Shown here: positions 27,224 to 38,900 of the stretch, one piece after another
Layout of the letters: each line of letters starts with the position of its first letter
Position numbering within the stretch: position 1 is the stretch's first letter
Source: Mansonella perstans
Lineage: Eukaryota; Nematoda; Chromadorea; Rhabditida; Onchocercidae
NCBI GenBank assembly: GCA_037074765.1
Contig: JBAMDO010000125.1
Location: forward strand, 96,978 to 160,977
DNA length: 64,000 bases
Reading direction: 5' to 3'
Program-made: the position numbers and the translations under genes
The notes under the pieces: model-generated
The model's database searches: none
What the model saw: the letters and a program-made list of their open reading frames with translations, nothing else
What the model was told of the DNA's origin: nothing

Positions 27224-30200
27224 ATCACGATTCTGTTCTCCGATTTGACTTATATGTTCCGTTTTTCTGTCTTTCGTTCGTTAGGTAAGTGTTTCAGATC
27301 AATCTATTGGCCTGCTAAATTTCGACTTTTCTCAATATTCACAGTATTGAGCAATATGAACAGTATGTTGTATCAAACTTTGTGATTTTTTAATGAAAGA
27401 TATGCGCTGGCGATGATAATTCGTTCAGTACTATTTTTTGGTTATTTCCGGAAGTCTTATATTTCGAAAGTGATGGAATCTCGTATGAAAATAGAAAAAG
27501 CAATAAGTTTTAAAAAAAAAGTATATTATTTTTCTTCGTTTTGCAGTACATGCAAAACGAAAAAGATTGTAGCGAAAATCCTGTAATTATATTTCAAAGT
27601 GGAAACTGTCGATAATGAAGATTTTGTCGATTTCTTTTTCGTCAAAATAATTCATTCCATTAATTCATAATGCGGTAGGATGAAGTGGATCTGCTGGCCT
27701 AGGTGAAAAGGCTTGATTAGGCATCGTGATGCATGAAAATTTTAATCGAACTGAGGTGAAGTTAGTTGTTTATTTCACAAAAACCAACTGAATAACACCG
27801 AAACAAAAGTTGTAGGATGATTGAATAGAGCCATGAAATAGGTTCCGAGAAGTGGCTATAAATGTATGAATGAACTTAAATTACTTTTTTGTTTTAGGGA
27901 GTTTAGAGGAATAAGGTACGATGTTTTCTAGATTCGTTTAACATCCCGAAAAGATATGGGAAGAATAAAAGGATGTATGATGTAATCAGTTTTTGTTCAG
28001 CACTTCAGTCAGTCAAAACATCGTAAAGATAATAAATGTTTTCGAAATGAAATCCAAATTTTCGATGGGAACGGGAAGAAGGAGAGAAAAAAGAGGGGAA
28101 AGAATCAGTTTACTCGAATGTTATTGTCGGCTATCGATGTTGTTGTCTGTTGTACGACAAACTGAATGATAAGCTTTATCAATATATTGAATTTAAGTCG
28201 AGAAGCAAAATCGATTAAATTTGAAAGGGTGTGTTACTACTACTTCTCTCTCTTTGCATCTCCTACCGAACATTCTGACAAGGATCTCAGGAAGGTATCT
28301 TATTATCTTATTATTAATTCTGAATCCAAAACAGGAATCAAAATTATTGACAGTACAGTATCTGATTGAGGTCACATCATGTGATCTTATGATGTTGCCA
28401 GATGATTTCTTTAAGCTGTAGTTTTGGTATCTTGCTGCATTGCTTCATCATTGCAGTTGTTCATCAGATTATGATTAATATCATTCACTCAAAGCAGAGT
28501 TTTAATGAATGAGTTAACTGGGAGGAGGACACATTTGAAGATAATGAGGAAACAAATGCCGCATTCCATCTTCTTCACATATCACTGACATCACTGCATC
28601 TGGTCGTACAGATATTTCGAGTTAAGTTAATATTCATTTTCTTTTCCTCTTATAATTTTTCCATCACATCAGTTCCAATAGTTGTATACAGTTTAACTTT
28701 TTCTTTCTTCATTAATTAAGACTATTTGTTGAGGAGTGATTTTTTTTATTAATTCACCTGGTAGTTTATGAAGTAAGGCAGAGAAGTACAGTTACTCATT
28801 CCTGCCAATCTGACGAACGAAACTGTTAGTGTAATTGATCAGATCAGAAACAACTATCAGTTGCTTGTCAAGACGTTTGTGAAACTTTGTCGATCGGAAC
28901 ATTCTTTGACATGTCTCCATCACATTCCATATCGATATTTTATGATGGATTCCGTAATACCTTTCCATTGATCGCTAAGGTAATTCTACTCCATTCGCTA
29001 AATAGTTGAAAGGATGACCATATATTTTAATTCTTCAAATATATCTCTTTTGTTTATATCATTAGTTCCGTCTTCAATTTTTGATAAATGAAATCGTGCT
29101 GATACAGCTGATTCACTTGCTGCACATGGTTTATGTCATGTATACATTTTGTGAGTCAGTTGATATATTGCGCAAAATGACAGATAATTCCCACAGATTT
29201 CTACTTTGTTACATCGTACATTATAAGAGAATATTTCGTTATGAATCATAATTAAAATACAAATTTTCAGGAGCGGAGGGATCACCACTGTCTGATTGGT
29301 TTTTCAGGATAAAATCCAAACAAAAAGTTATTTATGTATTACTGATTGGCCGGAATGACAGGAAATTCAAAATCAAACACAAAGTCCCTGGGAACTGTTG
29401 AGAACTGTTGAAGTCTGTGAGATGCAGTTTCTTTTAAGATTGATCAAGAATTAATGGAATGGTATTTGATATTTTTTGATATGATATCTCTACTGATATA
29501 TGTCCTTCGACTAAACTTTCTCAACTTCATATAGTATGTAACTGTGTGAAGTAAATCGACCCACTATAAATGAAGTCAAGAAAAAAGCAAACGTCGAGAA
29601 TCAATAAACGTTTGCATTATACCTCTACCAGCTTAATTTTCCCATCAGATTATGGAAATTATATAGCGATGGAATATGTGCAAAAGAAAGGAACACGAAG
29701 AAAATGAAGGAGCATGCTATCGGAATCCTATCCAATCAACCTGATTTCTGTTGATTCAGAATGAATAGTTTCAGGATACAACTATATCTAGATGATATCT
29801 TCTTCATACATTTGATATTTTAGTGCTAAGTTGAATCTATGCTAGAGTAATTTCAAGACTGATTAATTATCAACTTAGACAGTTGCATAGCATCTAGCGC
29901 TGCTATTTTTCCATCTATGTACATAGCATAAATTATTAATTTAAATGAATAAAAGGGAAGAGAGTTGATAAATTTGAATAAGAGTAGTGAGGGCTGTCGC
30001 ATTGTATGACAATTATTTAAGGCTTCCTTCGGCACTCCCATCTGTTCGTTGGTCCCTTTTACTTGCTGTATTTATTTATTTATTGAGTGATGGTTGAATT
30101 GTGCTAGTTAGTTAAGCTGCACACATACATTCACATACACTGACATACATCGAGCACTGATCGCTTGTCTTACCTCAATTAAATATTGCGACTGCTATTC

Positions 30201-32260
30201 GTAATTTGCCATCTTCCTTTTTGTCCACATACACACATACCAACAGATACCGACAAACATACAGACAGTTGCTTGTCTTAGCAATTTCACAAGGTTGTTG
30301 TAAATAAATACGTCAAGTGAGAGTATAAGGAGAATGGACGTTGACGATAACTGACGCAGTAAGGAATGAATAGATAAAAAGAGGAACGATTGATGAGAAG
30401 ATTGCCTTTGTGAAGTGGTCTAACGTGCATATGTTTTGTAGAAGTTAATTACGTAGTCACGTTTTTAGCTTTTGTGATACTTGTAAAGGTGGGTCAGTTT
30501 ACAGGATAATACTTGTGGTACTTCGAATATCATACCTGAAACTTTGGACTGGGTTAGCTATGATCATTTTTAGTTCTTTCTCAGTCCTGAATCATATCAT
30601 TCTAAATCATTTTTAGTTGATCAAAATTGAAGTGAATTTTTTCCCAAACTTTTTGTTCTTGATCAAGGTATATAGGATGTATATTATTCATGGATTTAAT
30701 AATAATATCGATCAATAATGCCATAATTAATATATAATAGCAGTAGCAGTATGATAAAGAAATAGCATTTCTTCATGTTATATGTATGTATTATTATTAT
30801 ATCGAGGTCATTCATTGACTGACCGATAGTTAAAGGAATTTGTATGAACGGGCACAGATTGTGCTGTTTTGTCACTTCATTTGCGCCTATTCCTGATCTT
30901 TGTCATATCATTTCTAAGTATTGTCATTCAGCATTTATTCGATACGTACGTACGTTTTTCGCGCAAAATATTTGATTTTTTTGAAAGTTTCGTTAGCAAG
31001 GTCTTGTCGGGAATATTATCATTGTATCCGTTCACTTGAAACTTGCATCACTACGACATATGTGATCAGACCTATAGCATGAATATAAAGAAGATTTATT
31101 ATGGAGCTGTAATGCTTTCCTCTTTCAGATATATATGTATCGGTGATTTCTATTCTCCGAAGATATCCATTTAATTGTAGGAATATTTCCTTTGTTTCAA
31201 TTTCCTCAGTTTTAAGTTTACCGATCTATCTTCCAATTTCTCGAGTAATCATAAGAAATGTACGACGTTTGTACATTCAGATTTCATTCTGACATCTTCT
31301 TTTCAATTTTTTTTTTAAAATCTAATTTCACACCTCTGAAACTTCACTTTCCTTCATAATTTAGATTTCAACTCTAATTCCCTTCATTTTCATAATCAAT
31401 CTGTCTATTAGTTCCAATGATAATTTACTACTAAAATATTATTTAGCATTTAGCAGGTTATAAACATGCTGCTATATCAAACTTCACTCTGTAATTAATG
31501 GATTCTTGGCTTTATTAGCGGCATATCCACGCACATGATGACTCGTAAAGGAACATAAAAGCAAGTTCAAATTTATATTTAGTTTTTTATCATTTTAAAA
31601 TGAATTTTAGTTAGTATCTAAGAGAAAGAACTTCAAAATGTTACAATCGTTGATTTTATAGCTTCCTTTCAATAATAGTACATCACTTCTAATCACATAG
31701 TAATCATAGAGTTAATTCACTACCAAATCAATGCATTCTATCATTTAAACATTTTCCAATAAAAACAAACTCAAACACTTTTGGGATTAATTATCACAAA
31801 TAGTTCTTGAAATTTTATCAAAATTTCAATTTTAAACAATGCACAACATAGTATTTATTATCCATTTGTGTGGAATTCATTCTACATGTTGTTAAATCGA
31901 TCGATTTCAAAGAGTGGAGGTCAAGCATAGTTGCTCACATTAAAATGTTATCAAATTGTTAGTCATAGCGGGAAGAGGAGGAAATGGAGTAGGAGTAAGG
32001 AGGTAAATTTATATGAATGAGAAAAAGATCAAAGGGATGCGTTTATCCAAAAATAATCACAATGGATGACCTCCTAATAAGTATCTTAAATGGAAAAAGT
32101 AAGAAATAATAGTGCTTAGGGTGTAACTGTAAGTTTTTAAGGGATTGCATGGTGTTGTTTGGGAATTGTTGGGGAGGGTTTTATTTCTTTCGAGGGGTTT
32201 TAAAAGGAAAAAGAAAAAAAGAAAGGAACAAAAGGTACTTTAAATAGTCGATATCTATTT

Positions 32261-32311
32261 GTGTATGTATGTATGTGTTGTTGTAGTAGTAGTAGTAGTA
32301 GTAGTTGTAGT
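32261..32311 (+). repeat. GTAT / GTA microsatellite
   Basis: GTAT units run into about nine GTA (TAG) triplets. Start of the repeat-dense zone upstream of p66. Confidence 0.8.
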
Positions 32312-32730
32312 ATGACTTCTCAGCACCGATTATAATCATCAACATCTATCTATAAAGCAAACCGCTCTCGTGTAGTTAATAGTAGTAGTTATTCCTTCAT
32401 TACAATTTCACCTCAATTTTAAAATTTCAACTCTTGTACTGTGTTTGTGTGACCAACTGTTAATCTCGTCTATCATTTGCATATATGTAAATTTGCTTAC
32501 TTGATAATAGTTTCATCTTTGGATGAATGGATAATTTTATATTTATTGTTATTCGATTGAACTATTTAAGGGATAAGAAACTGAACAGGTCAAATGTATG
32601 CAATTAGCCTAAATTAGCCATTTTACAAACTTTCGCCCTCTCCATCGTTGCGCTTCCATAGATAATTCAAAATAATGTTCGACCACAATGTGGTATCATC
32701 ATTGTATGAAGATAGTATCATCAGAAACAT

Positions 32731-32850
32731 GCATACGCACGCTTCATAGGATCATTGGGAATATGCATACGCACGCTTCATAGGATCATCAGGAATACCC
32801 ATACGCACGCTTCATAGGATCATCGGGGAATACGCATAGCACGCTTAAGT
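32731..32850 (+). repeat. 34-bp tandem repeat, about 3.5 copies
   Basis: Units begin at 32731, 32765 and 32799, with a degenerate partial at 32834, built on GCATACGCACGCTTCATAGG followed by ATCAT and a short variable spacer. Copies differ by a few substitutions; the last has a small deletion. Confidence 0.85.
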
Positions 32851-33218
32851 GAGTGTACATAAAGATTCGTTTATTTCAGAAAAAATGCACTTCACAATTA
32901 TCATTTATTGTTGATAAGTATTGCGTAATGATCGTTGATAATTGTTGATTCTAGTAGATTTTTTATTCTTTCAAATGATAAGATACAGTATTTTTTGGCA
33001 AAAAAAAAAAAAAACATTTATATTAGTATTATTTTGATAATTTTGATAGAAAAATTTTATAAAAGAATGAAAAATGAATAAATTTGAAGAGAAATGAAGG
33101 AAAGAATATTATTATGTCAAAAGTATGAAAGGTAAACTTGGATATTTTCCTCAATACAAGTGACTCAATACGGTATTCAAGATGACTGACTGGTTTGCTG
33201 TGAAAAGCCCTAAAGAGG

Positions 33219-33246
33219 GATGGATGGATGGATGGATAGATGGATG
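33219..33246 (+). repeat. GGAT tetranucleotide microsatellite
   Basis: Seven GGAT-type units with one GATA interruption. Confidence 0.8.
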
Positions 33247-33670
33247 AAATGGATGTATAATGTGACATTTATCAGTCTTGCCCTGAAAACTATATGAATG
33301 CCATTTTCTCTTTTTTCTTATCGAATTTCCAGTAGACGACAGTCAAAGGTTGCGCATAGGTCGTCGTCTAACATTGTTGTGCCTTTACAGCATTCAGAAA
33401 TCTGTCCTCTTTTTCATTTAATTTTGAATCCCTTTTGTCCGCTTTAAACTTTTCAATGCTTTCCTCTTATTTAAAACATATATGCTTAACAACAATACAT
33501 TATTGCTTTAATCAAACAGTTTAAATTTCAAATTTTTCCCTTTTCAACTTTTTCATTTTTATTATTAACTTGTCAACAGCACTGGAATATACTGTTTACT
33601 TAATTTAAATCATAGCAATTTTGAAAAAAAAAAAAAAAAAATATAACAAAGCTTTTCGATACAAGCGAAT

Positions 33671-33811
33671 AATGTAATGATTAATGACAATCTAAAATAG
33701 AAATAACCTTTGACACCAATGTAATGATTAATGGTAATTTAAAATAGAAATAACCTTTGACACCAATATAATGACTAATGGCATTTTAAAATAGAAATAA
33801 CCTTTGACATT
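33671..33811 (+). repeat. 47-bp tandem repeat, 3 copies
   Basis: Units start at 33671, 33718 and 33765. Each contains TAATGA(T/C)TAATG and AAAATAGAAATAACCTTTGA, and they differ at several positions in the first half. Confidence 0.85.
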
Positions 33812-33944
33812 TCAGAGAGTGATGATGTATCATCATACGATATTCGATAGCAATATATATTATATTATTCATCATTCTACTACAAAAGGATAGATTGTGT
33901 ATGAGTTAGTTAGTGGTAGAGCCTGTAGGAATATTTAATCACTA

Positions 33945-33984
33945 GCTGCTGCTGCTGTTGTTGTTGTTGCTGCTGCTTGCTTGC
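33945..33984 (+). repeat. CTG/TTG triplet repeat
   Basis: CTG, TTG and CTG runs followed by CTTG units. No coding frame uses it. Confidence 0.8.
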
Positions 33985-34252
33985 TTTACGTACAAACAGT
34001 ATTATTTAAAAATAAATGGTTGAAGTTTGCTTTTTTTTTTTCCTGATTGCTTCTTTTATGCATGCATTTTGAGAAAATCTTTTTCCATCTTTCAACGTAT
34101 CATTCCGTAAACAAAATCTTTTCAAGGCCATTCCATTTTATCGCTTAACTATGTTGAGATTATTATTATTGCATATCTATCTGACAGACATTTCATTTTG
34201 GGGTGACCGTAAAAGAAAAGATTCACCAAAAGATGTCGGGGATAATCATATA

Positions 34253-34268
34253 CAGCAGTAGTAGCAGT

Positions 34269-34303
<35 letters not shown>

Positions 34304-34313
34304 TAGTAGTAGC
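34253..34313 (+). repeat. AGC/AGT triplet repeat
   Basis: About twenty AGC and AGT triplets. An open frame would read poly-Ser, but no gene context supports translation. Confidence 0.85.
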
Positions 34314-34535
34314 CCAATATCAATACCGCTATCAACAACAGGTGTGATAGTATGCACGCATACACATATTGGTGACACATACACACTTATTGTGTGAGAT
34401 TTTCGTACGCAAACTTTTTAGGCTGTTCCAATTTTTTCATTTGTAGAATAAAATTTTTAGGGAAAGTTAAAGCTTGCAATAGCAAACAGCAATAAACAGC
34501 ATTGCATGCACTATATAACAAACATTATGCATGGC

Positions 34536-34645
34536 ATACAGACACACACACACACACACATACACATACACATGCATGGTATATACAGACACACACACAC
34601 ATACACATACACATACACACATACACATGCATGGCATACACAGAC
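34536..34645 (+). repeat. CA / ACAT microsatellite block
   Basis: Three CA and TACACA runs separated by copies of CATGCATGG. The GT-rich tract at about 34759-34885 carries the opposite strand bias, so the two could in principle pair as a loose stem. Confidence 0.85.
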
Positions 34646-34758
34646 AAACACGTGATGACGCGTCAAACCTTTTTGCAGGCATATCGATTTTTGTTCCATA
34701 TCATCGGCAATGTGTTGTGCTTGCGGTGCGTTCATAAATTATCGACGAAACTCGAACT

Positions 34759-34885
34759 CTGTGTATGTATGCGTGTGTATGTGTCTGTCCCTGTATGTAA
34801 TCCGTCACTTATGTATGCACCGATCTTTTTGCATGTCTGCGTGTGTATGTGTATGTCTATGTATGTATGTTTGTGTATATGTATG
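34759..34885 (+). repeat. GTGTATG-rich microsatellite block
   Basis: Interrupted TG, TATG and CTG units over about 125 bp, with opposite purine/pyrimidine polarity to the CA block just upstream. Confidence 0.75.
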
Positions 34886-34981
34886 CACTCATTAAAATTG
34901 TTTTATTTTTCCAGGTCTTTTCATTGGTGTATGTTGTATTTTGTCCTAAAGCATAAATTTTGCAGTGATATCAACACTGCT

Positions 34982-35230
34982 GTACGTCCCATTTACTGAT
35001 TAGGCTGCACGTACTATTTACTGATCAGGCTGCACGTACCATTTACTGATTAGGCTGCACGTCCCATTTACTGATCAGGCTGCACGTCTCATTTACTGAT
35101 TAGGCTGCACGTACCATTTACTGATCAGGCTGCACGTACCATTTACTGATCATGCTGCACGTCTCATTTACTGATTAGGCTGCACGTCCCATTTATTGAT
35201 CAGGCTGCACGTCGCATTTACTGATCCGGC
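34982..35230 (+). repeat. 25-bp tandem array, about 9-10 copies
   Basis: The unit is ATTTACTGATYAGGCTGCAC plus GTNYC. Nine units carry CTGCACGT, with degenerate copies at both ends. Variants with GATTAGG and GATCAGG mostly alternate, suggesting a 50-bp higher-order unit. The array lies about 750 bp upstream of the p66 start codon. Confidence 0.92.
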
Positions 35231-35407
35231 TAGTTATCGGGACAGTACAACTATTTTTTCCTTTTCCATAAAATCAAGAATTATTTGCTAAAAGTTATAA
35301 TAGTTGTTTGTAGTTATGATTGCTAGCAGCAATTTCTGTATTAATTATTGATTAAATTGAACCAATAATAAGTCAACATTTAGAAAAATTTATCAAATCA
35401 TAGTTGT

Positions 35408-35435
35408 AGAGAGAGAGAGAGAGAGAGAGAGAGAG
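35408..35435 (+). repeat. GA dinucleotide repeat
   Basis: A perfect run of about 14 GA units, about 540 bp upstream of the p66 start codon. GA tracts near promoters can bind GAGA-type factors; that function is not shown here. Confidence 0.85.
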
Positions 35436-35972
35436 CTAGCTATATGTGTGATGTATGTAATGTAATGTGAAAATTTTATTGAAAAGCTTTGGCAAAATAA
35501 GATTTAAATCACTTTGATGATAGTTTAAAATTGCATTAAAATTATTTCATCATTTTTTTTCACCTCTCTTCCGTTTCAAATCTATCATTTCAATAAATTC
35601 TTTCCTTTTTTACGGTTCCGGTAAATTTTATTGATTAATGGTCCTAGTGTTACGTAACTTCTTTACAAACAAATTGTGGATTGCTTTTTTTCTAAATTTC
35701 TTTTCTTCTCTTATCTGATTTGATTTAATTTCAATGTTAAAATTTCCGCTTTTCTTTAAAATTTTAAAGATATTTCAAAATGCCATCTCATATCATTTTT
35801 TGTGAAGTTTTTCCTCGCAAATTGAAATGTAAAATATTGATACAGCTGGCGTTGTGCTCTGTTCAGTGATTAGCTGAATTAATTGTCGTGACAAAAGTCT
35901 TACTAAATCAATATTTCGTTAAATTGTTGTAGTTGGTGATGCACAAAACGATTCATTAGCACAGTTAGAATA

Positions 35973-38900
35973 ATGGCAATGAAATCGGAACATCGCTCAA
36001 CAACGGAAAGTACCTCAAAAGGGGTTAATGGTGCGGTTGATATGCATACATTGGAAATGGAAACGTTCAACGGTTTCGAAGAGGTTCGTGATTAATTGAT
36101 GTGAAAATATTAATGAGAATAATTTGACAGAAACGAAATTTCCCTTCGAGGTATTTTCGCGGATAGAGTTGAAATTCCTGATTATATTCAAAATCAGTTA
36201 AAACAGAAAGTGCAATCTTGGATCAATCGCTTGCTCATAAAAACTGAAGTAGGACGAAGTGCCCTATACAGTTAAATTTTAAAAATGACAATAAAAGTTC
36301 AGGATTTATATTTTAGAATAATCTTCAAAAAATTCTTCGAATTCTGATTGTTTTTCATAACAGAGCAAGTTTTTGATACAGATTTTCTTCATGAAGAATT
36401 TCGTAAGAATGTTCCATTTTTATCAATTTTCCATTCATATCGAACATGATGAGCCCAAATTTTCTGGAGTATTCGACAAAATTTCGTTATCCAATCGTCT
36501 ATTAGGGTTTATTTTATCACACTTTTTACTATTTCTTATGTTGCCAATTGTTACGGATTGTTTGGTCATAATACGTTGTCATCGTAGTTCATCGTGACTG
36601 TGAGTTAATTGTGTTAAATTTCAGTTCCGAAGTTTGGACGGAATTGGTATAAAATTTTCTCGGAAATTTTGAAATGCGAAACTCTGTTCATTCATTTTCT
36701 AGAATGGAATATGCCACGAGTCAACATCATCAAGTATTGATCAAGGTGGAAATGGAGATACGACGGTTGCGAAGACATCATCAGCTAATGATGGTGACGT
36801 GTCGCCATCGTCGTTACGTCGAAGTACACGTGCATGTGCGCTAAAAGCTGCTGAACGCATTAAGCTGAAGGAAGCGCTAACACCGGTGATGGACGGTATG
36901 GCATCGCATAGTGTAAGTATCCTCAAATTATTTGAACTTGAAGAAAAAGGAAAAAAATTACAGTTTAAAACCATCAAAGATGTGTGACTTCGCGTTTCTC
37001 TGTGAGTATCCATTATGCAAATTAGCAGTGGTTAAGGGGGAGATTTTAAATCGGACTATATTTTGTTTCTGTAGTTTTACTTCAGCAGTTCTTCCGCAGG
37101 ATTTCTGCTATTCATAATGATGATATTTTCGAAGATATTTATCTTCAGAAATGTTGTTCAGTTCCTTGTTCAATGTGACTAGCCGGATTATTTTTTTTTC
37201 CTCATTTTTACAAACATAAGTTCATTGTCATTCTCACTACAAATCTAGTTGCAACTTCTAGAAGTATTTCATTTGAAAATCTGAAAGCTTGTTTTGTCAA
37301 ATCCACTTAAGTTAACTGCATATTTTGTGGGCAATTTCCTCAGGTCTTCAATGCTAAAATCACCTGATGGACAATGTATTGTGATAAAATAGCATCCCTG
37401 TGTTGAACTGCATGAAGAGTTGTACATCACTATTGCCAAATAGTTTCTGCTTCACTGTGCGCTGGTTAAGCTACCAATGCCATGTCAGCCCACTTTTTAA
37501 TTTGCGCTGAGATAATCTGTTTAATAAATAAGATGTATTTGTTATGATTTCAGGGTGAAAGTTACATTTCTGGGGTCGAAAATGATGATGAAGAACCACT
37601 TGTGAAGAAAAAGCGTTATGCAGAAGGTCGGACTTTGGACCAGACTGACTGTAAATTTGGAATTAAAGTTGAAAATGATGAAGTGTTATTGATGAGCGAT
37701 GAATCCGAATTGTCAAGTTTAAATGACACAGAATTTGAACAAGTCAAAAAAGTTTTTGATCGGGTAGGTTGCTTTTCCGAATGTTACAAATACGTTAGTT
37801 CTAAATTGACCGAAAGGAAAGAAGTTGATTTAAGGTTTATTGAATATAAAGTTCCAATTTTTGATTTATCAAAGCATGGTTAGAATAATTTGTCGGATGA
37901 TTTGATAATTTTGGTCGGATAATTTGGAAGATGGAGTCTTTTCCTCTCTATTTTAATTTGTTTAGCTGATAGGAGCTAAAAATCCTTTCATTTTCATAAG
38001 GCGGTGAAAAATAATCTTTCATTTTTTCCGTTCAGTGGCAAAATCAATGCGTGTAGGCCTCAGTGGATGTATGGAAAGCTAGATGTGATGCAGTTTAAAG
38101 ATTTTTTGTTGCAGACTTTGCATCGAGAACAAACAGATGAGCAAAAGAGGGAGCGGGAAATGATGATTAAAACTTTGGAAGCTGAGTTAAGGAGGGAGGA
38201 AGCAAAACTTTCCATGCTCAGAAAGCTACGCATAAGTCAACATCATTCCGTGAAACAGGTTCTTTGTAAACTTATCAGTTATAAGGCTATGATATTAGTG
38301 GTAATCATTGTGGTGAAAAAGAAGTAATGCTGCCAATGAGTGTTTTAATAACGTTCTGAGGAACAAACTAAGCCGCTAATTAGTTGATCATATCCATCAA
38401 GTTAATCATAGAATGTATAACTTCCAACAAATGATACAAATAATTCTTTTCGATGCCATTCATTAATAATATCTATTTTGAGGCTTTCAGAACCTTATTG
38501 ATGTTTTGGTTGTGAGCTCTCTTTTTGATTTCCTTGAGATATTCACACAATCTTGCGAGCTAAATTGTTAAAGTTGTTGCATATTTAATCATGTGAACCT
38601 TTTATATGCCAATGTAGCAAATGTTGTCTTAATCAGACATTTTAAAAGGAAAGAATTTTCATCAAAGTATACTGTCGAAAGAAACATATTCTACTAGCAT
38701 GAAACAAAATCATGCATGAGAGACTGTGAAATGAAAATTAACTTTGAGTACATGGGATTAACCCGAAAATAGTTAAAATTACTAGATTTAGCATTTGTTA
38801 TATTTGAGTCGATGCCAAACTTTCAGTTAAAATACTGTTGGTATATTGCTGATAACCATCATCTAATTTTTTTTAGATACAGGAAGCAAATATTCGAAAA

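Larger units (their letters stand above)
19025..35972. other. Gene-poor region of about 17 kb between cathepsin Z and p66
   Basis: No gene can be supported. The open frames are short, AT-biased, match no family and lack paired splice sites. The region presumably contains the upstream regulatory sequence of both flanking genes, possibly with untranslated first exons. Simple repeats are frequent and cluster between 32.2 and 35.4 kb (listed separately). One stretch at 21103-21187 looks mildly coding (see findings). Confidence 0.6.

Noticed and set aside
34502..34999. 165-codon open frame with His-Thr runs
   Set aside because: It is the translation of CA and TG microsatellites.
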